A stretch of DNA of 47,314 bases from Bacteroidaceae bacterium (lineage in GTDB: Bacteria; Bacteroidota; Bacteroidia; Bacteroidales; Bacteroidaceae): contig JAKSLR010000026.1 of the NCBI GenBank assembly GCA_024401095.1, positions 1 to 47,314 of the forward strand. Reading direction: 5' to 3'. The notes under the pieces were generated by a model. The model was not told the DNA's origin, did not search any database, and was given only the letters and a program-made list of their open reading frames with translations. Of this stretch, positions 1 through 9,088 are shown piece after piece. Positions within the stretch are counted from its first letter, which is position 1; each line of letters starts with the position of its first letter. Position numbers and translations under genes: made by a program.

Positions 1-82
1 CACCAGTCTTTTCAAACTTTCTCTTAAACTTCTTGAGAGCCTTTTCAATGTTCTCACCTTCTTTTACAGGTACTACAATCAT
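1..82 (-). CDS. rpsU: 30S ribosomal protein S21 (5' part only, cut by window edge)
   Basis: The reverse strand reads MIVVPVKEGENIEKALKK followed by FKRKFEKTG and then runs off the window. This is the conserved N-terminus of bacterial S21 in its Bacteroidetes form. S21 is a small basic protein of the 30S subunit near the anti-Shine-Dalgarno end of 16S rRNA. Only about 27 codons are visible. A good promoter lies just upstream (135-165). Identity is recognised from the N-terminal sequence alone. Confidence 0.9.
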   Translation of the reverse strand, partial: MIVVPVKEGENIEKALKKFKRKFEKTG

Positions 83-134
83 TTTTTTATTTATTTATGT
101 TATTAAATAAGTTATGCATATTATTTGCGGGGTG

Positions 135-165
135 CAAAATTACAGAGACTTTTGGAAATAGCAAA
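135..165 (-). promoter_or_regulatory. Bacteroidetes-type promoter for rpsU
   Basis: On the minus strand TTTG (162-165) is followed after 19 nt by TAATTTTG (135-142), matching the Bacteroidetes housekeeping pattern TTTG / TAnnTTTG. Transcription would start near 128, giving a leader of about 45 nt before the rpsU start at 82. Confidence 0.7.
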
Positions 166-190
166 GCTTTTTGGGTAATATTTGAAAGAA

Positions 191-220
191 AAGGGCTGTA
201 GGAAACACCCACAGCCCTTT
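191..220 (-). terminator. Intrinsic terminator downstream of mdh
   Basis: AAGGGCTGT (191-199) pairs with ACAGCCCTT (211-219) around a short loop. In the minus direction the stem is followed by a T-rich stretch. It lies 28 nt beyond the mdh stop codon, so it most likely ends the mdh transcript before rpsU. Confidence 0.75.
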
Positions 221-247
221 ATTATTAAGGAATGTAACTAAAATCTA

Positions 248-1234
248 TTAAAGATTTGGATTCTCCTTAACCCACTCCTCTACTGGAGGAATGATACCCA
301 AACCAATAATTTCATCACGCATCTTCTGCAAGTGCTCATAAGAAGCAGTCAATGCTGCCATCTCTTCCTCTGTACCCTCAGGAGCAGTGAAATGAACACC
401 ATCCTTATCGATAGTAGTAGGCATAGCCATCATCACATTCTTGAAACCACAAGCGTTTACATAGCAACCTGCAGGCCAAGTAAATGGTTCACCGCCCATA
501 GCGCCTTCAATCATCTTTACTGCCTGATAAGCTGGGCTCTGGAATGAGCTACGGCCACGCAACTTAATGATGTTTGAACCGCCCTGAGTAGTCATGTGCT
601 TGATCTCTGCCCAACGCTCTGGTGCTGGCATCATGTCAGCAAGTGGCTTACCATCGATAAGTGCCTTAGAAGCAAATACAGCCATCTGCTCACCGTGACC
701 ACCATAAGTGTAAGCATTAGTTACCTTGTCCTGCTGTACACCGAACTCCTGAGCCAACTGCTGCTGTAGACGGGTAGAATCCAAAGCTGCCAAAGAAGTC
801 AGCTGATTTGGCTTCAGACCTGAGTGAATCAATGCAGTCAATGCGGTAACATCTGCAGGGTTGAAGATTACAACGACATGATTTACGTCTGGACAATACT
901 TCTTGATATTCTCACCGAAGTCTGCTGCAATCTGGCAGTTACCTTTCAGCAAATCCTCACGAGTCATACCCTCCTTACGAGGAGCACCACCAGAAGAAAT
1001 GATATACTTAGCACCAGTAAATGCTTCTGCAGGATCTACTGTGTAAGACAAGTTTGCACCAGGGAAAGCGCAGTGGCACATTTCATCATAGACTCCATGT
1101 ACACCTGGCTCATAGATATCATACAAACAGATGTTAGGAGTAAGACCTAGCATCAACACTGACTGAACCATGTTTGAACCGATCATACCACCGGCTCCAA
1201 CGATAACCAATTTGTCGTTAGTTAAAAATCCCAT
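248..1234 (-). CDS. mdh: Malate dehydrogenase (NAD-dependent, LDH/MDH superfamily)
   Basis: It interconverts malate and oxaloacetate with NAD(H) in the cytoplasm, as part of the reductive succinate route of Bacteroidales. Visible features are the Rossmann glycine motif VGAGGMIG near the N-terminus, the substrate loop GGAPRKEGMTREDL with its arginines, NPADV, and the catalytic histidine in GGHGEQM. The length, 328 aa from this start, fits the family. A longer reading frame begins at 1276, but that codon lies inside the -7 element at 1274-1281. The Met at 1234, which begins MGFLTNDKLVIVGAGG, is therefore the better start. The gene is monocistronic, with its own terminator. Confidence 0.93.
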   Translation of the reverse strand: MGFLTNDKLVIVGAGGMIGSNMVQSVLMLGLTPNICLYDIYEPGVHGVYDEMCHCAFPGANLSYTVDPAEAFTGAKYIISSGGAPRKEGMTREDLLKGNCQIAADFGENIKKYCPDVNHVVVIFNPADVTALTALIHSGLKPNQLTSLAALDSTRLQQQLAQEFGVQQDKVTNAYTYGGHGEQMAVFASKALIDGKPLADMMPAPERWAEIKHMTTQGGSNIIKLRGRSSFQSPAYQAVKMIEGAMGGEPFTWPAGCYVNACGFKNVMMAMPTTIDKDGVHFTAPEGTEEEMAALTASYEHLQKMRDEIIGLGIIPPVEEWVKENPNL

Positions 1235-1273
1235 AATCTTATAATTATTTAAAAAGTTAGTACATTCTGCCCA

Positions 1274-1281
1274 CAAAGATA
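1274..1281 (-). promoter_or_regulatory. -7 element of the mdh promoter
   Basis: The minus strand reads TATCTTTG, matching the TAnnTTTG consensus, 40 nt before the chosen mdh start. I see no clear TTTG at the expected -33 position. Confidence 0.5.
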
Positions 1282-1356
1282 GGTAAATGATTTTAATATT
1301 TTGCGATAAAACATAAATATTATTTCCATATAAACAAGTTTACGAGATAAAAATCG

Positions 1357-1364
1357 TAACTTTG
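1357..1364 (+). promoter_or_regulatory. -7 element of the aminopeptidase P promoter
   Basis: TAACTTTG lies 28 nt before the ATG at 1392. The in-frame TTG at 1362 falls inside this element, which argues against it as a start. There is no convincing -33 box. Confidence 0.55.
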
Positions 1365-1391
1365 CTCTATAAACTAAAAAAGAGAAGTGAC

Positions 1392-3152
1392 ATGGAGGTT
1401 AAAAATAGAGTCGAAAAGCTAAGAGAATGGATGAGCCATCAAGGAGTTTCTGCCATGATCATTCCAAGTACTGACCCCCATTGTGGAGAGTACGTACCTC
1501 ATCATTGGGAAGTGCGCAAATGGATCAGTGGATTCACAGGATCTGCGGGTACTGCCGTAATAACATTAGATAAAGCAGCATTATGGACAGACTCCAGATA
1601 TTTCATTCAAGCAGCAGAGCAATTAGATGGAACCGAATTTCAACTCATGAAAGAAAGAATCCAAGGCACCCCATCTATTTGCGAATGGCTTGAATATGTT
1701 TTGCCAGCAAAAAGCATAATTGCTGTATGTGGAGAAATGTATTCTCACCAAGAGTTTGAAGAAATAAGCCAGGGACTGAAAAACGGGCTTAAGCTCATCT
1801 CCTTTGATGTTCCCTTTAGTGAAATCTGGGAAAACCGTCCAGAATTACCCACAACGCAAATATATGAACAGCCCATTGAATTTTCTGGAACTACAACCAA
1901 AGATAAACTAAATGCCATTAGGGAATTATTAAACAAAGAAAATACTACAAACATTTTATTATCAGCTCTCGACGAAATTGCATGGGTAACAAATCTCCGA
2001 GGTAACGACGTACACTGTAATCCGGTTTTTGTAAGCTATTTATTAATATCAAAAAACAGCGCAACACTTTATATCAATAAAAGTAAAGTTTCTACAGAGA
2101 TTCGTGAAACACTTTCTATCCAGGGGATAAATTGCCAAGCATACGAAGACATTTTTAAACATTTAAGTCAACTCAAAGACATATGGATAGATCCTGCTAC
2201 CACTAATCAAGCTATTTATAAAAGCATTGAATGCAAGCCTCTTGAAAAGAAATCCCCAGTATCTTTATTAAAAGCAGTTAAAAACAAGCAAGAGATTGAA
2301 GGCTTTAAAAAGGCTATGCTTCGAGACGGTGTTGCCATGGTAAAATTTCTCAAATGGCTTCATCCCGCAGTAAAAGCAGGAAATCAGACAGAATTAAGCA
2401 TTAGCAAAAAGTTAGAATCCTTACGGGCAGAACAAGAAAACTACCTAGGTATTAGTTTTGACACAATTGCTGCTTACGCACATCACGGAGCTATCGTGCA
2501 CTATGAGCCAGATGAAATTTCTGACATTCCTGTTAAATCTGAGGGCTTCCTTCTACTTGATAGTGGAGCACAATACAAAGAAGGAACTACAGACATTACA
2601 AGAACTATCTCTTTAGGACCTGTTACGCAAGAGATGAAAGAAGACTACACCTTAGTGCTTCGAGGTTTCATACAATTAGGCCTAGCAAAATTCCCTGAAG
2701 GAACGTGCGGAACACAACTTGATGTGCTGGCTCGCCAGTTCATGTGGAAAGCGGGCAAGAACTATTTACATGGTACTGGACACGGAGTGGGTTCACACCT
2801 GTGTGTTCATGAGGGGCCACATCAAATTAGGATGAACAATGTCCCTGCCGTTCTGAGAGCCGGCATGACCGTAACAGATGAACCTGGACTATATCTTGAA
2901 GGCAAATATGGTATACGCACAGAAAACACTTTACTTATAACCCCTTATTTGAAGACAGACTTTGGCAAGTATCTACAATTTGAACACCTCACGCTTTGTC
3001 CTATCGACATGAGACCTGTTCTCTTGCACCTATTAAATCCAGAAGAAAAAGAATGGATTAACGAATACCATAAACATGTGTACGAAGAACTTACACCTTA
3101 TTTAAATATAGAAGAAAAAGAATGGCTTAAGGAAGCCACTAAAACAATTTAA
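1392..3152 (+). CDS. pepP: Xaa-Pro aminopeptidase (aminopeptidase P, family M24B)
   Basis: A cytoplasmic metallopeptidase that removes an N-terminal residue followed by proline. The length of 586 aa matches the long three-domain form: two creatinase-like N-terminal domains (about 1-320) and a C-terminal pita-bread domain. Metal ligands of M24 are visible: Asp in LLLDSGAQY, Asp in GTTDITRT, His in HGTGHGVGS, Glu in TDEPGLY and Glu in IRTENTLL. The start at 1392 is preferred because the upstream TTG overlaps the -7 element. The next gene begins one base after its stop, so the two are almost certainly cotranscribed. Confidence 0.92.
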   Translation: MEVKNRVEKLREWMSHQGVSAMIIPSTDPHCGEYVPHHWEVRKWISGFTGSAGTAVITLDKAALWTDSRYFIQAAEQLDGTEFQLMKERIQGTPSICEWLEYVLPAKSIIAVCGEMYSHQEFEEISQGLKNGLKLISFDVPFSEIWENRPELPTTQIYEQPIEFSGTTTKDKLNAIRELLNKENTTNILLSALDEIAWVTNLRGNDVHCNPVFVSYLLISKNSATLYINKSKVSTEIRETLSIQGINCQAYEDIFKHLSQLKDIWIDPATTNQAIYKSIECKPLEKKSPVSLLKAVKNKQEIEGFKKAMLRDGVAMVKFLKWLHPAVKAGNQTELSISKKLESLRAEQENYLGISFDTIAAYAHHGAIVHYEPDEISDIPVKSEGFLLLDSGAQYKEGTTDITRTISLGPVTQEMKEDYTLVLRGFIQLGLAKFPEGTCGTQLDVLARQFMWKAGKNYLHGTGHGVGSHLCVHEGPHQIRMNNVPAVLRAGMTVTDEPGLYLEGKYGIRTENTLLITPYLKTDFGKYLQFEHLTLCPIDMRPVLLHLLNPEEKEWINEYHKHVYEELTPYLNIEEKEWLKEATKTI

Positions 3153-3153
3153 T

Positions 3154-3675
3154 ATGGCACTTATAAAATCAGTTAGAGGATTCACTCCAGAAATCGCCGA
3201 AGACGTTTTCTTGGCAGATAATGCAACAGTAGTAGGAGATGTGAAGATCGGGAAAGGCTGTAGCCTTTGGTTTAACGCTGTCATCCGTGGCGACGTAAAC
3301 AGTATACGTATTGGAGAGCACACCAACATCCAAGACGGAAGCGTCCTACACACTTTATATGAAAAATCAACCATAACTATTGGAGATCATGTTTCTATTG
3401 GTCACAATGTTACCATTCACGGAGCAGATATAAAAAATGGTGCTCTTATAGGTATGGGTGCTACAGTTATGGATTATGCTGTTGTAGGAGAAGGAGCTAT
3501 TGTTGCTGCAGGAGCTTTAGTTTTGAGTAAGACAATTATTGGCGATGGAGAATTATGGGGAGGGGTTCCTGCCAAATTCATAAAAAAAGTTGATCCTGAA
3601 CAAAGCAAAGAATTGAATCAAAAGATTGCCAACAATTATGCCATGTATGCAAGTTGGTATTCTGAAAATGAATAG
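3154..3675 (+). CDS. Gamma-carbonic-anhydrase-like hexapeptide-repeat protein (YrdA/PaaY type)
   Basis: At 173 aa this is a left-handed beta-helix protein, shown by repeated hexapeptide turns such as ATVVGDVKIGKG, IRIGEHTNIQDG and ITIGDHVSIGHN. Three histidines at the positions used for metal binding in gamma-class carbonic anhydrases are present (VLHTL, IGHNV, TIHGA). Many family members bind zinc or iron but lack proven carbonic anhydrase activity, so the substrate is uncertain. The start codon lies one base after the aminopeptidase stop. The functional link between the two is unknown. Confidence 0.85.
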   Translation: MALIKSVRGFTPEIAEDVFLADNATVVGDVKIGKGCSLWFNAVIRGDVNSIRIGEHTNIQDGSVLHTLYEKSTITIGDHVSIGHNVTIHGADIKNGALIGMGATVMDYAVVGEGAIVAAGALVLSKTIIGDGELWGGVPAKFIKKVDPEQSKELNQKIANNYAMYASWYSENE

Positions 3676-3691
3676 TTCATTATTCCTATAA

Positions 3692-3789
3692 ACCTTCGCT
3701 GTACCTTCGCTGATTCTCTAGTTAAATAGTAGAAAAAACTAGAGGATCAGCGAAGGTACAGCGAAGGTAGAACGAAGGAACAACGAAGA
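3692..3789. repeat. Long inverted repeat built from 11-bp tandem units
   Basis: The left arm (3692-3723) and right arm (3737-3768) are complementary over 32 bp with one mismatch, around a 13-nt A-rich loop. Each arm is itself periodic: CCTTCG recurs at 3693 and 3704, and its complement CGAAGG at 3751, 3762 and 3773, then CGAAGA at 3784, all exactly 11 bp apart. It lies between two convergent genes, so it could end transcription from both sides. Its regular structure suggests a dispersed genomic repeat family, but I cannot see other copies in this window. Confidence 0.8.
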
Positions 3790-3804
3790 AAGACAGAGCG
3801 TCTA

Positions 3805-4095
3805 CTAAGAATGTGACTTAAAATAACGTGACACATACTCATGGAAATCACTCTTACATGTACGATCTTCATAATGAGGAAGAAGGCCCTCTGATTCAAG
3901 TCTTTGAGCTTCTTTTATCGCCTCTGCCATTATATTTTGATGTTTTTTCTGAGCAAAAGTGCGAGGCTTTTTCACTCTGCCAATTTTCTCGCAGGCAATC
4001 GTTTGATCCAAATCTGCATAATACTTTAAAGTCACCCCCAAAGCATCTGCCTCACGTTTTTGTTCTTTAGTATATCTTCCCGGAAATTTTGCCAT
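3805..4095 (-). CDS. Small hypothetical protein, family not recognised
   Basis: A 96-aa, highly charged soluble protein (start MAKFPGRYTKEQKREADALG) with a basic central stretch (GRVKKPRTFAQKKHQ) followed by a predicted helix (NIMAEAIKEAQRLESEG). No signal peptide, membrane segment or cysteine pair is visible. It starts 27 nt after the waaA stop on the same strand, so it may be the last gene of a gltX-waaA transcript. An 80-aa ORF overlaps on the opposite strand (3828-4070), but its composition (HTHGNHSYMYDL, LLLSPLPLYF) looks less like a real protein. Basic residues could suggest nucleic-acid binding, but that is speculation. Confidence 0.55.
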   Translation of the reverse strand: MAKFPGRYTKEQKREADALGVTLKYYADLDQTIACEKIGRVKKPRTFAQKKHQNIMAEAIKEAQRLESEGLLPHYEDRTCKSDFHEYVSRYFKSHS

Positions 4096-4122
4096 AGAAA
4101 AGGTTTAATTCTGTAACAATGA

Positions 4123-5367
4123 TTACAATTGCTCACGAAGGGAGCTCTCTGCAAAAATCTTTTCCAAAGCACCCACCCTACTTTTCACATAAGCACCTGC
4201 TGCAGAACCACTGTTTTCTAGCTGTTGTTGAGAGTTCAATAATTCATCCATCTGAGAAACAAAAGATTTCATATCACAAATTTCCTTTCCACCCCCACAT
4301 GTTTTTAGCTCTTGAGCCTCTTGGAAACGTTGATTATTAGGTCCAAACAGAACAGGTATTCCATAAATGGCGGCTTCTAACAAATTATGAATGCCAACTC
4401 CAAAGCCACCTCCCACATAAGCTACATCTCCGTAATTATAAATTGAGGACAACAAGCCATAGCAGTCTATAATCAAGCATTCTGCACTTTTCACATTTTC
4501 GGGTGTGGCCTGCGAATAACGTACTGTTTTTCGATCTAGCTTCTCCAAAATGCCTTTTATATGTGACTCACTAACTACATGAGGAGCTATAATCAACTTC
4601 CAATCCTTGTGCTCGTTGAAATAAGGGATAAACAAATCCTCATCAGGTTCCCAGCTACTCCCGGCAACAAAAGTTTTACAATCTCCTCTAAAAGATTCCA
4701 CAATTGGTAATTGTTTTGCTTGTAATGCAATATCCCTGACACGGTCAAATCGAGTATCACCTACTATGGTCACATTATCTTTTATTCCACGAGTTGCCAA
4801 TAAAGCTTTAGACTGTTCATTCTGGACAAAGAAATGCGTAATGCGTGTCAAAACCTGATAGTATTGACCTCCATACCAACGGAAAAATACTTGCTCTGGT
4901 CGAAATATGGAACAAATGCTATAAATTGGAATTTCATATTTTTGCAAGGCTTTCATATAATTCTGCCAGAACTCATACTTAATGAAAAAAGCCATAGCAG
5001 GATGAACCGTTTTTACAAACTTTCGAGCATTAAAAGGAGTATCAATTGGCAAGTAGCATACAATATCTGCCCCATCATAATTCTTTCTCACTTCATAGCC
5101 AGATGGAGAGAAAAAAGTTAAAAGAATCTTATACTTGGGATATTCCTTACGAATACGTTCTATAAGAGGACGACCTTGTTCAAATTCTCCCAGCGATGCA
5201 GCGTGAAACCAAAGATATTTTTCTCCAGGTATCAGTTTCTCTTGTAAGATTCGATAAACTTGCTTATGTCCTTCTACCATAAGGCGAGCCTTCTTATGGT
5301 TAAAGAAAGCTGCCATCCGGATAGCTGTCAGATACAGACTTATGACGACACTGTAAAGTCCCAACAT
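4123..5367 (-). CDS. waaA: 3-deoxy-D-manno-octulosonic acid (Kdo) transferase
   Basis: It transfers Kdo from CMP-Kdo to lipid A precursor at the inner face of the cytoplasmic membrane (family GT30, also called KdtA). The 414-aa protein has an N-terminal membrane anchor (LGLYSVVISLYLTAIRM), the GT30 N-domain motif FHAASLGEFEQGRPLI containing the likely catalytic Glu, and the C-domain CMP-binding region around YVGGGFGVGIHNLLEAAIYGIPVLFGP. It begins one base after the gltX stop, so the two are cotranscribed. Confidence 0.93.
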   Translation of the reverse strand: MLGLYSVVISLYLTAIRMAAFFNHKKARLMVEGHKQVYRILQEKLIPGEKYLWFHAASLGEFEQGRPLIERIRKEYPKYKILLTFFSPSGYEVRKNYDGADIVCYLPIDTPFNARKFVKTVHPAMAFFIKYEFWQNYMKALQKYEIPIYSICSIFRPEQVFFRWYGGQYYQVLTRITHFFVQNEQSKALLATRGIKDNVTIVGDTRFDRVRDIALQAKQLPIVESFRGDCKTFVAGSSWEPDEDLFIPYFNEHKDWKLIIAPHVVSESHIKGILEKLDRKTVRYSQATPENVKSAECLIIDCYGLLSSIYNYGDVAYVGGGFGVGIHNLLEAAIYGIPVLFGPNNQRFQEAQELKTCGGGKEICDMKSFVSQMDELLNSQQQLENSGSAAGAYVKSRVGALEKIFAESSLREQL

Positions 5368-5368
5368 A

Positions 5369-6931
5369 TTAGCCTAAAACCTTAATTGCATAACGCATGC
5401 GATTCAAGGTTTCTTCTTTTCCTAAAAACGCTGCTAATTCATACATATCAGGGCCCTGACCAGCACCAACAAGACAAACACGCCAAGGATTCCAAGGTTT
5501 CTTTTCGTTTTGTTCTGCCCAAACATCAACCACAGCCTTCATTCCTTCAACTGTAAAATCGGTTACTGTTTCCAACACGTCAGCTAGTTCTGACATATCT
5601 GCAGCAGCATTTTCTTTCCAATTCTTTTTGATGAACTTGTCCTCCTTGTCAAAAGAATCTGGAGCCACAAAGAAGAATTTAGTCAATGGCCAGAGATCAC
5701 TTACAAAGCTTATGTTACGTTTCTTGGTTTGTCCACTCAATGTGTCAGTATATTCAACAACTTTTTGTTTCATCATACTAACAACTTGTGCCTCCTTCTC
5801 TGGAGTAGAATCTACACCATTTTCCTTCAGTAACTTGTCGAATGCTGGAGTCCAGTCCATGTCCTCCTGCTTCAGGAGATATTGATGATTAAACCATATT
5901 CCCTTCACATAATCGAACTTTGCACCAGCCTTACTACACTTACTCAAATCAAAGAGTTTTATCAATTCTTCCATAGAGAGGACCTCTTGCTCTGTACCTG
6001 GGTTCCATCCTAATAAGGCCAAGAAATTAACGACTGCCTCTGGCAAATAGCCCTTTTCTCTATAACCAGAAGAGATTTCACCAGACTTAGGGTCATGCCA
6101 CTCTAAAGGGAATACAGGGAAGCCCAGCTTGTCGCCATCACGCTTTGATAATTTACCATTGCCTACAGGCTTTAGCAACAAAGGTAAATGAGCAAAACGT
6201 GGCATAGTATCAGCCCATCCAAATGCTTCATAAAGTAAAACATGAAGTGGAGCAGAAGGCAACCATTCTTCGCCACGGATAACATGAGAAACTTCCATCA
6301 AGTGGTCGTCAACAATGTTTGCTAAATGATAGGTTGGCAATTCATCAGCACTTTTATAAAGCACCTTGTCATCTAGAATAGAGGAGTTTATGCTAACTTC
6401 TCCACGAATGATATCATTAACTAAAACATCACGACCAGGTTCAATCTTGAAACGAACCACATACTGATGTCCCTCAGCAATCAACTTATCAACTTCTTCC
6501 TTCGCCAAAGTCAAAGAATTGCGCATCAAGCCACGAGTCTGAGCGTCATACTGGAAATTTGCAATCTCTGCACGTTTTGCATCCAGTTCTTCTGGAGTAT
6601 CAAAAGCTATATAAGCTTTGTCTGTATCTAAAAGCTGCTGTACATATTTTTTATAGATATCGCGACGTTCTGATTGACGATATGGTCCATGGTCACCGCC
6701 AAAACTAACACCCTCATCAAACTTAATACCCAACCACTTAAATGACTCAATAATATAATCTTCCGCACCAGGGACAAAGCGGTTTGAATCTGTATCCTCA
6801 ATTCGGAAAATCAAATCTCCGCCATGCTGTTTTGCAAATAGATAATTATACAAAGCAGTGCGTACACCGCCAATATGTAATGGTCCTGTTGGACTTGGAG
6901 CGAAACGAACTCTTACTCTTCTTTCTGCCAT
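5369..6931 (-). CDS. gltX: Glutamyl-tRNA synthetase
   Basis: It attaches glutamate to tRNA-Glu in the cytoplasm. At 520 aa it is a class I synthetase with the HIGH motif in [20 protein letters not shown] near the N-terminus and a KMSKS-like KLSKRDG near the middle. The anticodon-binding region follows. The Bacteroidetes start [16 protein letters not shown] at 6931 is preferred over the upstream Met at 6961, which lies inside a -7-like element. It heads a gltX-waaA-orphan transcript. Confidence 0.95.
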   Translation of the reverse strand: MAERRVRVRFAPSPTGPLHIGGVRTALYNYLFAKQHGGDLIFRIEDTDSNRFVPGAEDYIIESFKWLGIKFDEGVSFGGDHGPYRQSERRDIYKKYVQQLLDTDKAYIAFDTPEELDAKRAEIANFQYDAQTRGLMRNSLTLAKEEVDKLIAEGHQYVVRFKIEPGRDVLVNDIIRGEVSINSSILDDKVLYKSADELPTYHLANIVDDHLMEVSHVIRGEEWLPSAPLHVLLYEAFGWADTMPRFAHLPLLLKPVGNGKLSKRDGDKLGFPVFPLEWHDPKSGEISSGYREKGYLPEAVVNFLALLGWNPGTEQEVLSMEELIKLFDLSKCSKAGAKFDYVKGIWFNHQYLLKQEDMDWTPAFDKLLKENGVDSTPEKEAQVVSMMKQKVVEYTDTLSGQTKKRNISFVSDLWPLTKFFFVAPDSFDKEDKFIKKNWKENAAADMSELADVLETVTDFTVEGMKAVVDVWAEQNEKKPWNPWRVCLVGAGQGPDMYELAAFLGKEETLNRMRYAIKVLG

Positions 6932-6958
6932 TTTTCGACTAATTTTTAAATTATTGCG

Positions 6959-6966
6959 CAAAAATA
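6959..6966 (-). promoter_or_regulatory. -7 element of the gltX promoter
   Basis: The minus strand reads TATTTTTG, 28 nt before the chosen gltX start. The -33 position is not clearly conserved. Confidence 0.45.
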
Positions 6967-7000
6967 CATGATTTTTTCCGATTAGGTGCTATTATTTTCG

Positions 7001-7008
7001 TAATTTCG
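7001..7008 (+). promoter_or_regulatory. Possible -7 element for the 7TM-HD gene
   Basis: TAATTTCG differs from TAnnTTTG at one position and lies 21 nt before the ATG at 7029. The divergent gltX -7 box is about 35 bp away, so the two genes share a short promoter region. Confidence 0.35.
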
Positions 7009-7028
7009 CAGAGAAATAGGTTTAAAAC

Positions 7029-9083
7029 ATGGAAATAAGAAAAAAGGAAAAAGAAGCTGCCGGAAAGGAGATTCTATACAAATTCGCCATTTTGCTCGTC
7101 AGTGTAATTTGCATCGTATATACTTTGCCACGAGGCAATGAAAACAATTTACAATTTGACGAGGGTATGCCTTGGCCGTTCAGCCCTGTTATGGCAGAGT
7201 TTGACTTTCCAATCTATAAAAGCGATGCTGTTTTCAAACAAGAGCAAGATAGCATTATGGCCGATTTTTCTCCATATTGCAAACTCTCAGACTCTTTAGC
7301 TTTAGCACAGACTAAAATTCTTTCCGACAAGCTTCAGCAAATCCCAGAGATCACAAGTTTACAAAAACAGCTATTAATCAGCAACTTGAAAGACTTATAT
7401 AATAGTGGAATCATAGAAGGCGAAGAATATGCATCTATGGAAGAAGACAATACGAAGCAAATTATGGTTTATACCAACAATTCTGCATATCGTACACCAC
7501 TATCATCCATCTATACAACAAAAAAAGCATACGAAGTGATGATGAGTACAGACTCGCTTCACCTAAATAAAGCAGCTTTGCAAAAATGTAATTTAGCCGA
7601 TATCATTCAGCCTAATCTCTTTTACGACACAAATCGTACAGAGGAAGTACGAGAAGATCTTCTTGCCAGCATTTCGGAAACAGCAGGAATGGTTGTTGCA
7701 GGAACAAAGATAGTGGACCGAGGTGAAGTTGTTACTTCTCAAATCTATAACATGTTGGACTCATGGAGAAGAGAAAATGAAAGAAGAAACTCTTCCCAAT
7801 CACTTCACCAGTGGATTCTCCTGGGACAAATAATTTTTGTTGCGGCAATCATAGGTCTCTTCATTCTATATATCACATTGTTCCGAAACGACTATTTTAC
7901 AGAATTACCAAAAGTCTTTCTTCTTTTTCTGCTTACAATTGGGTTCCCGATTCTTACAAACCTATTCGTAAGAAGCAACTGGTTCAGTGTATACATCATT
8001 CCTTATGCTATGGCACCAATGATGATACGTATTTTCTTGGATTCCCGAACTGCATTTACATCTATCGTATGTATCTCATTGTTAAGTTCGATTGCGCTTA
8101 AATATCCTTATCAATTTATTTTGCTGCAAATTGTTGCTGGTCTTGTAAGTATCATGGCATTACGAGAATTATCAAGACGCTCCCAGCTCATCAATGCTGC
8201 ATTCATGATAACCATTGCAAGTATTGGGTTTTATTTTGGATTTGAAATGATTCATGAGAATGATTTATCCAAGATGGACATTGACATGTACAAATATCTT
8301 TGCCTCAATGGTATATTCCTTTTGTTTACCTACCCATTGCTGTATTTTGTCGAGAAAATCTTTAAGTTTACAAGCGACGTTTCTCTTATCGAGTTATCCA
8401 ACATCAGCGCACCTTTGCTTCAGAAGATGTCCGAAATTGCTCCTGGCACTTTTCAGCATTGTATGCAGGTATCCAACTTAGCTGCAGAAGTTTCAAAGAA
8501 AATTGGAGCTAAAACACAACTGGTCCGAACCGGCGCCCTTTATCATGATGTAGGAAAAATTAACAATGCAGTATTCTTTACAGAAAATCAAGCTGCAGGT
8601 ATTAACAACCCTCATTCTGCCTTCAACGAGAAACAGAGCGCACAGATTATTATAAATCATGTCCAAGATGGTCTTAGTCTGGCACAAAAATACTCAGTAC
8701 CAAAGGACATTACCGACTTTATCGTTACTCATCATGGGGCAGGCGTTACCAAATACTTCTATATAAAATACAGGAATGAGCACCCAGAAGAAGAGGTTGA
8801 CAAAGCTTCTTTTCAATACCCTGGTCCAAATCCATTTCTAAAAGAACATGCTATTGTTATGATGGCAGATTCTGTAGAGGCAGCCTCACGTTCATTACCA
8901 GAATATACAGAAGAGACCATTGGTAATCTTGTTGACAAGATTATTGATGGACAAATGAACGATGGATATTTTAAAGAATGTCCTATCACGTTTAAGGATA
9001 TTGCTGTTGCAAAAGAAGTTTTCAAGGAAAAACTTAAAATAATCTATCACACTAGAATAGCTTATCCTGAACTGAAAAAATAG
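7029..9083 (+). CDS. 7TM receptor with intracellular HD phosphohydrolase domain (PgpH/YqfF-like)
   Basis: A 684-aa membrane protein. In order it has one N-terminal membrane helix (about 15-35), an extracytoplasmic 7TMR-HDED domain (about 40-255), a bundle of about seven helices (about 258-450) and a cytoplasmic HD domain (about 475-670). HD-domain metal residues are visible in GTFQHCMQV, LYHDVGKINN, NPHSAF and FIVTHHGAG. Characterised relatives in Firmicutes (PgpH) hydrolyse the second messenger c-di-AMP. That activity is a family-based inference here. It converges with priA, with only 5 bp between them. Confidence 0.88.
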   Translation: MEIRKKEKEAAGKEILYKFAILLVSVICIVYTLPRGNENNLQFDEGMPWPFSPVMAEFDFPIYKSDAVFKQEQDSIMADFSPYCKLSDSLALAQTKILSDKLQQIPEITSLQKQLLISNLKDLYNSGIIEGEEYASMEEDNTKQIMVYTNNSAYRTPLSSIYTTKKAYEVMMSTDSLHLNKAALQKCNLADIIQPNLFYDTNRTEEVREDLLASISETAGMVVAGTKIVDRGEVVTSQIYNMLDSWRRENERRNSSQSLHQWILLGQIIFVAAIIGLFILYITLFRNDYFTELPKVFLLFLLTIGFPILTNLFVRSNWFSVYIIPYAMAPMMIRIFLDSRTAFTSIVCISLLSSIALKYPYQFILLQIVAGLVSIMALRELSRRSQLINAAFMITIASIGFYFGFEMIHENDLSKMDIDMYKYLCLNGIFLLFTYPLLYFVEKIFKFTSDVSLIELSNISAPLLQKMSEIAPGTFQHCMQVSNLAAEVSKKIGAKTQLVRTGALYHDVGKINNAVFFTENQAAGINNPHSAFNEKQSAQIIINHVQDGLSLAQKYSVPKDITDFIVTHHGAGVTKYFYIKYRNEHPEEEVDKASFQYPGPNPFLKEHAIVMMADSVEAASRSLPEYTEETIGNLVDKIIDGQMNDGYFKECPITFKDIAVAKEVFKEKLKIIYHTRIAYPELKK

Positions 9084-9088
9084 AATCC

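Noticed and set aside
3692..3789. CRISPR array
   Set aside because: The units are contiguous 11-bp repeats without spacers, and no cas genes are nearby.
3828..4070. 80-aa plus-strand ORF opposite the orphan 96-aa gene
   Set aside because: Protein-like composition is weaker than that of the minus-strand ORF, and the latter fits the gltX-waaA transcript.
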